Shown: in pieces, positions 18,111 to 27,737 of the stretch | Layout: every line of letters starts with the position of its first letter | Numbering within the stretch: the stretch's first letter is position 1 | From: JAIPDZ01 sp034522175 | GTDB lineage: Bacteria; Desulfobacterota; DSM-4660; Desulfatiglandales; Desulfatiglandaceae | NCBI GenBank assembly: GCA_034522175.1 | Contig: JAXHLQ010000001.1 | Location: 1,426,001-1,490,000 of the forward strand | Direction of reading: 5' to 3' | Length of the DNA stretch: 64,000 nt | The notes under the pieces: model-generated | Told to the model about the DNA's origin: nothing | The model's database searches: none | Seen by the model: only the letters and a program-made list of their open reading frames with translations | Translations under genes and position numbers: made by a program

Positions 18111-18760
18111 TCAACCCTTTTGGCCCAAAAGACCTCCGTGGACAACGATCCGTTTCAATACCTTCTTTTTCTGCCGTCTCGGGATGGATTTCCACGAGGG
18201 GATCCGGCCGGATATCCGCCAGCATGTCTTGGCCCAGGGGTTCATGTGGTTCCAGTTTGAGACGGATGTCATCCATCAGCCCCTTTTTATTAACCGTGAT
18301 TTCATATTCATTGATTTCCGGAAAATCCTTGCGAAGCACCTCTTCCACGGATACAGGGGTAAAGAGCACGCCCCTGATTTTGCGCAGGTGATCGGCCCTC
18401 CCCATCACCTCTGAAATCATGGCGGACGTCCGGCCGCAGGGGCACCCGCCAGATCCCTTTCTGACCACATCGTTGGTGTCAAAACGGATGAGCGGGAACG
18501 AACGCCTGCCGAGAGGGGTAACAACAGCCCGCCCCAGTTCCCCGGGCTCCACTTCCCTCTGAGAATCAGATAAATCAAGAATCTCCACCAGGAAGAAAGG
18601 TTCCATGAGGTGGAGGCCGCTTCGTTCCTGGCACATGGCGGCCCAGGCACACGGTTCCGTTCCGCCGATATGATCGTAGACCTCTGCCCCCAAGATTCCT
18701 CCAGCAGCCGGCGGGTGGCATGAGGCAGGGGTTCCAGTATGTGAGGTTCGGTTTTTCCAT
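18111..18760 (-). pseudogene. Phenylacetate-CoA ligase (PaaK-like), decayed fragment
   Basis: Only the C-terminal third of an adenylate-forming PaaK-like ligase remains. Recognisable blocks in order are PHILEPLPHATRRLLEESWG, then in another frame GAEVYDHIGGTEPCAWAAM, RFDTNDVV, a cluster CPCGR, and GRADHLRKIRGVLFTPVSVE, VLRKDFPEINEYEITVNKKG. A one-G loss in the run 18687-18691 separates the first two blocks. A second lesion near VEIHP again shifts the frame, because PRRQKKKVLKRIV (a typical PaaK end) is read in another frame to a stop at 18111. The N-terminal 250 residues and the adenylate-binding loop are absent. With truncation plus two lesions this is a genuine pseudogene. Confidence 0.75.
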
Positions 18761-18826
18761 GAATCCCTTTCCTCAGAATGCCATTTCGCTTTGAATCTCC
18801 CTGACGACACCCTTTAGATAACGCGA

Positions 18827-19854
18827 CTATTTCATCTTCAGGAGATCCTCGTAAGCCGTCTTGATCTCCACGAAACGGGAGTCGTCCCCGCCCTGGTCCG
18901 GATGGGTTTTTTTGGCCAGTCGTCGATAGCAGCGGATGAGAGCCTGCCGATCCATCTGCTGAAACTCCGTCAGTGAAATCCCGAGAATGCGGCAGGCCGT
19001 CCTCTGGGAAGTGGCGGGGGGGGGGGCTGAGGGGGGCGGTGAAATCGGTGCCTCCCTATGAAGTCGTTCACATATTCGTCCCCAGCCATATTGGGGCCCA
19101 TGGGATTATCGAAGTAGAAAAGGAGATACTTCACCAGGTAGGGATGAAGGGAATCGGGGTCCGGATGATTGACACCCTTGAAAAAGCCTTCCTCCTGGTT
19201 TAGACGGCAGAGCGCGTCGAGAAAATACCGGTCCAGTTTTTCGGGGTCCATGGTTGAAGGATGGTAACGCGTCAACAGGTGCCTGAAATGATCCTGAAGA
19301 CGGAGGGCTGTGTAAAGATACGGATGCCGTTCATGGGGAGGGAGTTCCTGTTCCATCTCCTCAATGAGATGTTCGATTTCATCCCGGCTCTTTTCGAAGA
19401 GGACATAAAGAAAACTGCGGAGTCGGCCATCCAGATCACCGATGTGGACCCGTCCATATCTGAGGTAATGGAGCCGCCGCTTGTCAAAGGGGTGGAGGTC
19501 TCGCTGGTACGCGAGAAGTGTCTCCTTGGAATGGGACTCGCGCCATCGTTTGACCGGATTTTTCGTCCGCTCAAAGCGTTCGATGATCCGCCGGATACGG
19601 GGATCCAGGAAGGGTTTGAGGATCGCTTCCAGCGCATCAGTGGTATCCCCCTTTCCCAATTGTGCCAGCGCGTCTATCAAGGTTTCATTGATGTAAAAGC
19701 TGTTTCCCCCCGGATATTCAATATATGCTCCTGGATCAGGGCCCAGGTCCATAAGCCTGCGATGGGTCCAGCTCTCCCCGTTCCAGTAAGACTCCGAGAG
19801 CAGATGATGATAGGCGTTTCCCAAACGGTGTCGTTTCAGATACATAAAGGTCAC
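18827..19854 (-). pseudogene. J-domain protein, frameshifted at an 11-G tract
   Basis: The N-terminal 270 residues (MTFMYLKRHRLGNAYHHLLS and onward) belong to no family I recognise; they are helical and charged. The frame then meets 11 consecutive C on the coding strand (plus-strand G 19016-19026). Adding one C restores a C-terminal J domain: ACRILGISLTEFQQMDRQAL, then KKTHPDQGGDDS with the catalytic HPD, ending EDLLKMK at 18827. The repaired length is about 342 residues. It would recruit a DnaK-type chaperone. It lies 18 bp after the DUF89 gene in the same direction. The long homopolymer makes either an assembly error or real phase variation possible. Confidence 0.75.
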
Positions 19855-19872
19855 GTTTCCAACCCGAAACCG

Positions 19873-20784
19873 TTAACGTGAGGCATTGGAATCGGACGAA
19901 TGACAAAAGCGGTTCCAGAGAATGGGATCTCCGCGGTCCCTGTCAAAATAGCGTTCGTAGGGATGACACTTGCACAACAAGAGAAAGGTGGTGTCTGTCA
20001 TTAGTTGTTGAATGTCCTCTTCGAGCACATCAAAGTTGCCACCGCCTTTGGAAATGATGAGATCCGCCGATGCCATCAAGTCCCTGAGTTCTGTTGCGCA
20101 TCTTGAAAGCAGCGTGCCGGGCACCGGCCCGGTGATTCCATTTTCAATGACAGTGGCCACTTCCGAGATTCCCACATCCTCCGCTTCCTTTAGGGTCACG
20201 TCGTTCATGGTGGGCACACTCCGGACCACGAAACAAATATCCGGATCGGTGAACTCCCGGATGCATTCCAGGAGCAATTTGTCAAAGACGACTTCTCCTG
20301 AATTATCGCCGAGGTAGACAAGCCTTCGGGTATGTTTCAGCGCATTTGAGAATTGCACGTAGGGTGCCTCCGGCAGGTTTCGCAACAGTCCATCCCGGAC
20401 GGCCGCCTCAATGGCTTCCGCATGATTGTCGATCATGAGATCGATGGAATTGCCGATGATGGCCATGTGGACGGCCGTCTTGAGCGGATCTTCGGCCTGC
20501 TGAATCCACCGGCGAAAAACCGGCGCCAGGGCGAGTACCCGCTGATTTTGCAATCTCTTTTCCCGGATGAATGGATCCGGTTGACCGGTAAGACGGCAGA
20601 TGGTCTCCCAGATCCTTTCGATGACCTCCGGGCTCGTTTGATCCCAGGCCATGCCCTGAAACGCCGGCAGTTTCAGGACTTCGGTGAAAATCCCACGACG
20701 GCTTTCATGGGGCAGGCCAAGGCGTCTGAGAGCGGAGACCGCCATTTTGGCCATACAGGGTATGCAATCGGGTTCAATAAGCAA
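19873..20784 (-). CDS. DUF89/ARMT1-like damage-control phosphatase
   Basis: A 303-residue protein with the DUF89 pattern: an N-terminal CIPCMAKMA (Cys pair at residues 7 and 10), HMAIIGNSIDLM, LGDNSGEVVFDKL (Asp-Asn metal site) and SKGGGNFD. Members are metal-dependent phosphatases acting on damaged sugar phosphates or metabolites; the archaeal and bacterial class with the CxxC start is the shorter form. It is followed by the J-domain gene on the same strand and preceded 57 bp upstream by the PilB-type ATPase gene, so the three may be one transcript. Confidence 0.82.
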   Translation of the reverse strand: MLIEPDCIPCMAKMAVSALRRLGLPHESRRGIFTEVLKLPAFQGMAWDQTSPEVIERIWETICRLTGQPDPFIREKRLQNQRVLALAPVFRRWIQQAEDPLKTAVHMAIIGNSIDLMIDNHAEAIEAAVRDGLLRNLPEAPYVQFSNALKHTRRLVYLGDNSGEVVFDKLLLECIREFTDPDICFVVRSVPTMNDVTLKEAEDVGISEVATVIENGITGPVPGTLLSRCATELRDLMASADLIISKGGGNFDVLEEDIQQLMTDTTFLLLCKCHPYERYFDRDRGDPILWNRFCHSSDSNASR

Positions 20785-20840
20785 GGCTCGTTTGATCCAA
20801 AGACGCTTTTTTCAAAACATCAGAGAGGTTTTTGGTGAGC

Positions 20841-23120
20841 TTATCTCTTGAGAAGTCGATCGATCCTGGCCTGCAAGCGCTTCGGGCTAAATGGTTTGGT
20901 CAGATAATCATCAGCACCTGATTGGATGGCCTCGACTTCCGACTCTATTTCGTCCTTTGCGGTGAGCATGATGATCGGAATAAATCGTGTGGCCAACTGG
21001 GACTTGAGTTTCTTCATAGCGGCAAGTCCATCCATCTTCGGCATCAGATAATCGAGTAAGATGAGATCCGGTTTTTCCTTGGATGCCGTTTTGAGCGCCT
21101 CGAGGCCATCGCTTGCTGTGATGACCAGATAGCCCTCTGCCTCCAACTGATGGCTGACCGCTTTCCGGATGACCGCACTGTCGTCCACTACGAGGATCCT
21201 TTTGGGAGTTGCGCTGCTTACAGCGGCGGATGGTTCCGAAAAATAAGGGGCTTCGGATTCAGGTTCTTCCTCTCCCTCCTCCTGGGACTCCTCGTGGTGT
21301 TTCGCGCTCTTCCTACGCTTTGCTTCGGGAGGTGCGGCGCGGAACACCTCGTCAACGGTGGTCAGGCCTTGAATGGCTTTGGCGATCCCGTCCGCCGCCA
21401 TAATCTGGAAGCCTTCGTTCTCGGCTGCCTCCTTTAGCCTCACAGCAGAGAGACCCGGTGAGATCAATCGCTGGAGCGCAGGTGTCAGCATCAGAACCTC
21501 AAACAAACCCATGCGCCCCAAATATCCGCTGAATTGACATGTCTCACAGCCAGCGCCTTTCCAAAAAGTCACCTCTGTTCCCGAGGGAATATAGGGACGG
21601 ATCGCTTCCATTTGTTCGCCGGATATGGATTCAAGGGTGTTGCATTCGGGGCATATTTTCCTGACAAGCCGTTGTCCAAGAACAGCGACGAGGGATGCGG
21701 AAATTAAGAATGGGTCTATCCCCAGGTCCATCAGTCGGATCACGGCGGACGGGGCATCGTTTGTGTGGAGCGTGGAGAGCACCAGGTGTCCGGTCTGAGC
21801 CGCCTGAAAGGCCGTCACCGCTGTTTCACTGTCCCTGATTTCACCCACCATGACAATGTCCGGGTCCTGTCTCAGGATGGATCGCAGGCCCGCAGCAAAA
21901 TCGATGCCGCTTGCCGGATTGATTTGAACCTGGTTAATCCCGGCCACATCAAACTCGACCGGGTCCTCCACCGTGACGATGTTGACTTCCGGCGCCTTCA
22001 GCCGGTTGAGACACGCATAGAGGGTGGAGGATTTCCCACTGCCGGTTGGGCCGGTGACCAGTATGATTCCCTGGGGCCTTTTTATGGCATTAAGGAGTTT
22101 CTTCAGGTCCTTATCGGAGAACCCGAGGTCCTCCGGATTCAAGGCCGCGGTAACGGGGTCCAGGATCCGGATGGTCACCTTCTCGCCGTAGGAGGTGGGT
22201 AAGGTGGAGACCCGGAGATCGTAGGTTTTGCCACCCTGTTTCACCTGGGCCTTGCCATCCTGGGGTTTGCGTTTAATGGCAATATCCAGGTTGGATATGA
22301 TCTTGATCCTGGAAACGACCCCGGCGTGGATATGTTTCTCCGCCCGCATGATTTCCCTCAATACACCGTCCACCCGATACCGTATCAAAATGGAGGTTTT
22401 CTGGGGCTCGATGTGAATATCGCTCGCCTTCATTTTGATGGCGTCGGCCAGGATTGAATTGGTGAATCGAACGATGGGCGGCATCTCGGTGAGGACAAGA
22501 AGCTCATGCGCCTCCTTTTCATCCGGATCCTTTTGCCTTACGATTTCGATATCCCCATCCACGGACGGGCCTGTATCCAGATGCCGCTTCAAATCTTCTT
22601 TCGGGTAATGTCGTTCAATGGCATCCAGTATATCACTGACAGGTGCGACCGCCACATCAATAGGCAATTGGGTGAAGAACCGAAGGTCATTCACGGCGTG
22701 CAGATCCAGAGGATCCGCCATGGCCACGAGAAGGCTCTTCTCTCTTTTTTTGATGGGAATAACGAGATGGTTTTCGGCCAACTCCGGAGACACCAAATCG
22801 ATGACCCGTTTGGCGATTTGTTGTCCTTTGAGCCGGCCATAAGGGATCTTCATTTGTTTGGCCAGGGTCTTGGCGATGATGATCTCATCCGCCACACCCA
22901 TGTCCACCAGGACCTGCCCCAGGCGTCTCTTTTGGGTCTTTTGCAGTTCAAGCGCCTTGGTCAGCGTCTCCTCGTCAATGAGGCCGCCTTTGACCAAGTA
23001 TTCACCCAGTTTCTTTTTTTGTGAAAGGGGGTGCTTGTTTGTGTCTGGTGTGTTCATGGGCTGTCGTCGTGTTGGTGCTTCATCGAAAAGGTGCGCGGGT
23101 AGCGACCAAACCGCATTCAC
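20841..23120 (-). CDS. PilB/GspE-type secretion ATPase fused to a response-regulator receiver
   Basis: Up to 759 residues. The N-terminus has the GspE_N fold (KKLGEYLVKGGLIDEETLTK then LAKQMKIPYG). The ATPase core has RYRVDGVLRE, Walker A GPTGSGKSSTLY, the Asp box VEDPVEF, Walker B-region VGEIRDSETA, and a Cys4 zinc site (CPEC and CETC). A Lys/Glu-rich linker (about 608-634) then leads to a complete receiver domain with RILVVDDSAVIRKAVS, phosphoacceptor Asp in LILLDYLMPKMDG and LTKPFSPKRL. It would power type IV pilus or type II secretion assembly, perhaps gated by phosphorylation. ATG at 23057 (MNTPDTNKH) is an alternative start; neither has a strong ribosome site. Confidence 0.87.
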   Translation of the reverse strand: MNAVWSLPAHLFDEAPTRRQPMNTPDTNKHPLSQKKKLGEYLVKGGLIDEETLTKALELQKTQKRRLGQVLVDMGVADEIIIAKTLAKQMKIPYGRLKGQQIAKRVIDLVSPELAENHLVIPIKKREKSLLVAMADPLDLHAVNDLRFFTQLPIDVAVAPVSDILDAIERHYPKEDLKRHLDTGPSVDGDIEIVRQKDPDEKEAHELLVLTEMPPIVRFTNSILADAIKMKASDIHIEPQKTSILIRYRVDGVLREIMRAEKHIHAGVVSRIKIISNLDIAIKRKPQDGKAQVKQGGKTYDLRVSTLPTSYGEKVTIRILDPVTAALNPEDLGFSDKDLKKLLNAIKRPQGIILVTGPTGSGKSSTLYACLNRLKAPEVNIVTVEDPVEFDVAGINQVQINPASGIDFAAGLRSILRQDPDIVMVGEIRDSETAVTAFQAAQTGHLVLSTLHTNDAPSAVIRLMDLGIDPFLISASLVAVLGQRLVRKICPECNTLESISGEQMEAIRPYIPSGTEVTFWKGAGCETCQFSGYLGRMGLFEVLMLTPALQRLISPGLSAVRLKEAAENEGFQIMAADGIAKAIQGLTTVDEVFRAAPPEAKRRKSAKHHEESQEEGEEEPESEAPYFSEPSAAVSSATPKRILVVDDSAVIRKAVSHQLEAEGYLVITASDGLEALKTASKEKPDLILLDYLMPKMDGLAAMKKLKSQLATRFIPIIMLTAKDEIESEVEAIQSGADDYLTKPFSPKRLQARIDRLLKR

Positions 23121-23403
23121 ATTAAGGTGGAATGCATGATGTTGTTCGCTCCAATATTTGGGATACCATAAGGGGGGGCATGTTTTCTGTCAAGATGAAA
23201 ATATGACGGTTCGGTTATAACTTTGTTGGGGAATCGTTAGTGATTCGGCGGTTTCGTAATATGTGCTGCGCCAAAAAGGCCTCGGAAGGATGGTGTGCCC
23301 GAAATCGATAGGGTTGATATCTATATCATGCTGACGTACGATCACAACGGTCAACTCGGGTACAACCGGGAACTGATGCAGCTCCGTTAAGTTCCCAATA
23401 TTC

Positions 23404-23757
23404 TCATTGTTCCGCCTTCCACTTTTTGTATTTTTGTAGGTCCCTTTCCAGTAAATAGAGGCAAACAAGCAGTATCACGGTGTCGTCGATCTGGCCGATC
23501 AGGGGAATAAAATCGGGCAGGATGTCCACAGGTATAAGGATGTATAAAATGCCCGAGACAAATACCACGATGGACCAGGGGGAAACGGATCGGTAATTGC
23601 CTTTCCAGTAGTCTTTGACGAGGGCATAGAGAAGCCGGATGTCCTCCATCAACCGGTTTAAAAGACCTATCTTGAGGAGACTGTCTTTTTTCATTCCTTC
23701 TGGCGGTTCATCTGCTGAAAATTCAGCGTCTGCTTTTACGCATGCGTGCCGCAACAA
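23404..23757 (-). CDS. YkvA/DUF1232 family membrane protein
   Basis: A 117-residue protein whose core (SPWSIVVFVSGILYILIPVD, then LPDFIPLIGQIDDTVILLVC) is the DUF1232/YkvA signature: a hydrophobic hairpin with the motif PVDILPDFIPLIGQIDD. The function is unknown; these are small integral or membrane-associated proteins. Its start lies inside the end of the preceding gene (22-bp overlap), so the pair is translationally coupled. Confidence 0.85.
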   Translation of the reverse strand: MLRHACVKADAEFSADEPPEGMKKDSLLKIGLLNRLMEDIRLLYALVKDYWKGNYRSVSPWSIVVFVSGILYILIPVDILPDFIPLIGQIDDTVILLVCLYLLERDLQKYKKWKAEQ

Positions 23758-24125
23758 TGGTCACTGCAGGCCGCGCCTTCTGCCATGGCGCGGATGATCT
23801 CGGCCTGATCCGGGATGTCGATTCGGTCAATTTTGACATGCAAATGGATCGGCTTCGTGTCTCCTTGAGCGAGGCCTGACGGGATAGGCAGGTGCTCGAA
23901 GAATTCGTCGGTTTTCCCCGCCTCGATGGTCAGTTGAAGATGGTCTCCAACTTTTTTATCCAGGAGTTCATATTCAAATGGGGAATATCCTTGGGCGCCG
24001 ACACCGACCACGATTTCATATGGAATGCCGGTAGACAACAAATCTTCATCTTTTCGTTTTGTTCCTGCCCTTATGATCAGTTTGACCTTGGTGAGATGAT
24101 CCACCGTCTGTGTTGATGGTGCCAT
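23736..24125 (-). CDS. Small protein with FKBP-like features and Cys/His tail
   Basis: A 129-residue protein not firmly recognised. The segment GYSPFEYELLDKKVGDHLQL with PYEIVVGVGAQG and HVKIDRIDIP suggests the beta-sheet plus VGD turn of FKBP/SlyD or GreA-C-like folds. The C-terminus (AACSDHCCGTHA) holds three Cys and two His within 12 residues, which suggests metal binding as in SlyD tails. It overlaps the YkvA-type gene, and a ribosome site (AGGAGG) precedes the ATG at 24125. A nickel or other metal chaperone role is only a guess. Confidence 0.5.
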   Translation of the reverse strand: MAPSTQTVDHLTKVKLIIRAGTKRKDEDLLSTGIPYEIVVGVGAQGYSPFEYELLDKKVGDHLQLTIEAGKTDEFFEHLPIPSGLAQGDTKPIHLHVKIDRIDIPDQAEIIRAMAEGAACSDHCCGTHA

Positions 24126-24291
24126 AAAACCTCCTTTCTTGCGTATTTTTTAATACCATAATATAATCCCTTTTGAGAAGATTTCAAATGAAGGGGGTAT
24201 AAGGAATCGATTGATGAGTTGCGGTACTATCGCGAAAAGGTGTTCATTTGATATATTTTGGGGGTGTCGGGACGGCAGAAGATAACACAAT

Positions 24292-25371
24292 ATGAAAACG
24301 AAACTGATAAGACGTGGGGAATGGAAAACGCAGCTTAAAAAACTTTCACTGATCATGCTTTTTTGCATGATGCCCGTTCATTGCAGCGCCCGGCCGCCTC
24401 TTACGGATAAACCCCACCACACCGACGACGGTTTCAGAAACGTGCATGAATTTGAAGAAAAGGGCTTTCTCGATTTCTTGAAATGGCGGTGGGAGCGTTC
24501 CTTTAAGGAAATTCTTTCCCCCGATGACTATGATTTCACGCCGGCATCCAATGATCCGGATTTTCTGAGGGCCAACCGCTCCATCAACACGGTGACATGG
24601 ATCGGCCACGCCACCGTGCTGGTTCAAATGGCCGGGAAAAACATCCTCACAGATCCTCACTTTTCAAAAAGGGCCTCACCGGTTCAATGGGCGGGACCCA
24701 AACGGGTGGTCCCACCAGGGATAGCGATGGACCAGTTGCCGGCCATTGACATGGTGGTGATCTCCCATGATCACTATGATGCCTTGGACGAGCAGAGTAT
24801 TGTGGACCTCCATACCCGGCCGGGAGGAGACCATACGCAATTTTTTGTTCCCCTGGGCTTAAAGACGTGGTTCTTAGAGAGAGGGATTCAAAGGGTGGTG
24901 GAGTTGGACTGGTGGGAGACGTATCAAGCATCACCTCTCGAGGTCATTGCGGTCCCGGTACAGCACTGGGGGAAAAGGAGCCTCTTTTCACGCAATCAGA
25001 ACCTGTGGGCCGGATGGGTAATCCTTTCACCGGAATTCCGGTTTTTCTTTTCGGGAGATACGGGCTATTGCCCCCATTTTAAGGCGATCGGAAAAAGATT
25101 GGGTCCCTTTGATCTGGCCGCCATCCCCATCGGTGCCTACGCCCCCCGCTGGTTCATGCGCAATCATCACGTAAACCCCGAAGAGGCCCTCCAGATTCAT
25201 GAGGATATCGGATCCCGGAAGTCGGTGGCCATTCACTGGGGCACATTCATCCTCACCGATGAACCGTTAGACGAGCCGCCCGAAAGGCTGAAAAAGGCAC
25301 TGGCGGATCGGGGGTTGCCCCAGGATGAATTCATGGCGCTCAAACACGGGGAGACCCTGGTGCTGGAATAG
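24292..25371 (+). CDS. Metallo-beta-lactamase-fold hydrolase (NAPE-PLD/UlaG-like)
   Basis: 359 residues with an N-terminal hydrophobic stretch (LSLIMLFCMMPVHCSA) that may be a signal peptide. The fold signature is TWIGHATVLVQMAGKNILTD, then VVISHDHYDALDE (HxHxD metal motif), later FFFSGDTGYCPHF and IHWGTFILTDEP. This arrangement is typical of NAPE-phospholipase-D-like hydrolases. The substrate is unknown. The Mo/W oxidoreductase gene starts 13 bp after its stop, so the two are probably cotranscribed. Confidence 0.82.
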   Translation: MKTKLIRRGEWKTQLKKLSLIMLFCMMPVHCSARPPLTDKPHHTDDGFRNVHEFEEKGFLDFLKWRWERSFKEILSPDDYDFTPASNDPDFLRANRSINTVTWIGHATVLVQMAGKNILTDPHFSKRASPVQWAGPKRVVPPGIAMDQLPAIDMVVISHDHYDALDEQSIVDLHTRPGGDHTQFFVPLGLKTWFLERGIQRVVELDWWETYQASPLEVIAVPVQHWGKRSLFSRNQNLWAGWVILSPEFRFFFSGDTGYCPHFKAIGKRLGPFDLAAIPIGAYAPRWFMRNHHVNPEEALQIHEDIGSRKSVAIHWGTFILTDEPLDEPPERLKKALADRGLPQDEFMALKHGETLVLE

Positions 25372-25384
25372 GGAGGATTTTTCA

Positions 25385-27463
25385 ATGGTGACGGTCAAAC
25401 GTTCCGTTTGCCCACACGACTGCCCGGACACGTGCGGTCTCCTGGTAGGTGTCGATGGAGACCGGGTGGTGTCGGTCAAGGGAGACCCGGACCATCCCTT
25501 CACGCGGGGTGCCGTGTGCGTGAAGGTCAACCATTACCCGGAACGGGTTCACTCGCCTCATCGAATCATGCATCCCCTGAGGCGGACCGGCAAGAAGGGC
25601 ACCGGCTCATTTGAACGGATCTCCTGGGATCAGGCCCTGGATGCCATTGTGGGCCGGTATCAACAGATCATCGCTGAATTCGGTGGTGAGGCCATTCTCC
25701 CTTACTCCTATGCCGGAACCATGGGGGTGGTCCAATTCCACGCCGGGCACCCCTTCTTTCACAAACTCGGCGCTTCGAGGCTCCTCAGAACCATCTGCAG
25801 CGCGGCGGCCGAGGCCGGGTTTTCAGCCAGCATGGGGAGTATCCCCACCACCGACATCGAATCCACCGTGGATTCGGATCTGATCATCCTGTGGGGGAGC
25901 AACACGCTTTCCACCAATATGCATGCCTGGCCTTTTTTTCTCGAGGCCTGCAGACAGGGCGCCCCCATCGTGGTCATCGATCCTTACGAGAATCGAACGG
26001 CGCGGGAAGCGGACATCCACCTGAAGCTCCTGCCCGGTACGGACGCCTGCCTCGCCCTGGGCATGATGCGTGTTCTGGTGAAAGAGGGGCTTCTAAATGA
26101 ATCATTCATTGCCCGGGAGACCATCGGGTTTGAAAAACTCAAAGATCGTCTTGAAGCCTATTCATTGCCACACGTTGAAAAAATAACCGGTGTCCCGGCA
26201 GAGCAGATTCAAGATCTAACCGTACGGTATGGGAACGCTCGTGCACCGTATATTCGGACCGGATGGGGTCCAGCCCGTCAGATCAAAGGCGGCATGGTCA
26301 TGCGCACCATTGCGCTTTTACCGGCCCTGGCGGGGGCCCTTCACACGAAAGGCGGGGGGATCACCCGATCCACGGCCGCCGCCTTTGCGTTTAATATGGA
26401 GGCCGTACTTCAGGAATCGCTAAGGGTGTCTCCCACCCGAACCATCAACATGGTACAGCTGGGATCGGCATTGACCCAGATGGATGACCCGCCCGTGAGG
26501 GCTCTTCACGTCTATCACAGCAATCCGGCCGTGGTGGCCCCTGATTCATCGCAGGTGATAAAGGGGCTTAAGCGGGACGACCTTTTTACGGTGGTGCATG
26601 AAATCGTCATGAGTGAGACGGCGCTCTATGCGGACATCGTGCTACCGGCAACCACGTCCATGGAATCCACGGATCTGTATCGCAGCTACGGGCACTATTA
26701 TCTCCAGATGGCCCACCCGGTCATCCCGCCCGTGGGAGAGGCCCGTTCCACGCTTGCCATTTTTCAGGACCTTGCCACGCGTTTTGGTTTCAATGATCCG
26801 TGTTTTCGGCAATCGGAGTCGGAAATCATCGAGGCCCTTCTGGCTTCCGGCTCCCCCTATCTGACGGGAGTGACCCTGGAGCGGCTGAGGGGCGGTGCAC
26901 CGGTTCGTCTCAAGGTCCCTGTCGATATTTTTTCAGATGGCTTCGGCACCCCCTCGGGCAAAATCGAATGCTATTCCCAGACCATGGCCGATCAGGGATT
27001 GGATCCGCTTCCTTCGGGAGAGCCCAGTGTGGATGGTCCAGGCAGAGGTCGTTTTGGGCTTCAGTTGATTACGCCGCCCCGGCATCAGTTTCTCAATTCA
27101 ACGTTTAATGATATTGATTACCTTCGCGAACAGGCGGGGCCGCCCACACTCATGATTCACCCGGATGATGCCCGATCCCGGGGCATTGAAGAGAACATGA
27201 AGGTGAGGGTCTTTAATGACCGGGGTGAGGTGAACCTTTATGCCCGAATCACCGGGAGAACCCAGCCGGGTGTCACCGTGGCTGAAGGGCTTTACTGGTC
27301 CCGCTTCATGCCGGGAAACCGTGGCATTAACCATCTGACCAGTCAAAATCTCACAGACATGGGGCAGAGCTGCGCCTTTCACTGCAATCTGGTGGAAATT
27401 ACGCCACTGTCTATTGGGCCTGAGTCGGTTATCAAATCCCGCAGGACCGCAGGAGACTTTTGA
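25385..27463 (+). CDS. Molybdopterin (Mo/W-bisMGD) oxidoreductase
   Basis: A 692-residue member of the DMSO-reductase family. The N-terminal [4Fe-4S] motif is CPHDCPDTCG with a fourth Cys in GAVCVKV. The cofactor region has LPYSYAGTMGVVQ, TICSAAAEAGF (a Cys at the place where the metal ligand is often found) and DLIILWGSN. The C-terminus is a dinucleotide-binding domain with LITPPRHQFLNSTF and VRVFNDRGEV. No Tat signal is seen, so it is cytoplasmic. The substrate cannot be told; acetylene-hydratase-like, thiosulfate/polysulfide-like and dehydrogenase classes remain possible. ATG 25385 is chosen for its GGGAGGA site at 25371-25377. No electron-transfer subunit follows; a rubredoxin gene lies convergent. 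Confidence 0.85.
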   Translation: MVTVKRSVCPHDCPDTCGLLVGVDGDRVVSVKGDPDHPFTRGAVCVKVNHYPERVHSPHRIMHPLRRTGKKGTGSFERISWDQALDAIVGRYQQIIAEFGGEAILPYSYAGTMGVVQFHAGHPFFHKLGASRLLRTICSAAAEAGFSASMGSIPTTDIESTVDSDLIILWGSNTLSTNMHAWPFFLEACRQGAPIVVIDPYENRTAREADIHLKLLPGTDACLALGMMRVLVKEGLLNESFIARETIGFEKLKDRLEAYSLPHVEKITGVPAEQIQDLTVRYGNARAPYIRTGWGPARQIKGGMVMRTIALLPALAGALHTKGGGITRSTAAAFAFNMEAVLQESLRVSPTRTINMVQLGSALTQMDDPPVRALHVYHSNPAVVAPDSSQVIKGLKRDDLFTVVHEIVMSETALYADIVLPATTSMESTDLYRSYGHYYLQMAHPVIPPVGEARSTLAIFQDLATRFGFNDPCFRQSESEIIEALLASGSPYLTGVTLERLRGGAPVRLKVPVDIFSDGFGTPSGKIECYSQTMADQGLDPLPSGEPSVDGPGRGRFGLQLITPPRHQFLNSTFNDIDYLREQAGPPTLMIHPDDARSRGIEENMKVRVFNDRGEVNLYARITGRTQPGVTVAEGLYWSRFMPGNRGINHLTSQNLTDMGQSCAFHCNLVEITPLSIGPESVIKSRRTAGDF

Positions 27464-27479
27464 GCCACTAAGGCTCACA

Positions 27480-27680
27480 CTATCGCACGGGAACGGAAAA
27501 CCGCTTCTCACGAAAATGAACCTTGGCGCGATGGCAGCGGGGGCAGGTCATTTGGTCACGGAGTTCCTCAAAAGGCGTGCCCGGCGGGCACCCGATTTCC
27601 TTGCACCCTTTTTCGGGGTCATAGGCGTATCCGCACGGGCACTGATAAAGGTGCACTTTTTTGGTTTTGGAATCAACCAC
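27480..27680 (-). CDS. Rubredoxin-like protein
   Basis: A 66-residue protein with the rubredoxin core CGYAYDPEKG, PGTPFEEL and MTCPRCHRAK. The second knuckle is a normal CxxC, but the first reads QCPCGY, C-x-C rather than C-x2-C, and two further Cys lie in GCKEIGC. Either the site binds iron with changed geometry or one of the extra Cys serves as a ligand. Small electron carriers of this type serve oxidoreductases in anaerobes. Convergent with the Mo/W oxidoreductase (16 bp apart). Confidence 0.75.
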   Translation of the reverse strand: MVDSKTKKVHLYQCPCGYAYDPEKGCKEIGCPPGTPFEELRDQMTCPRCHRAKVHFREKRFSVPVR

Positions 27681-27737
27681 CGTCTAAACTCTCCTTGAAA
27701 TGATTAATAGGGTCGACTTAATGATTTGAGAACTCGT

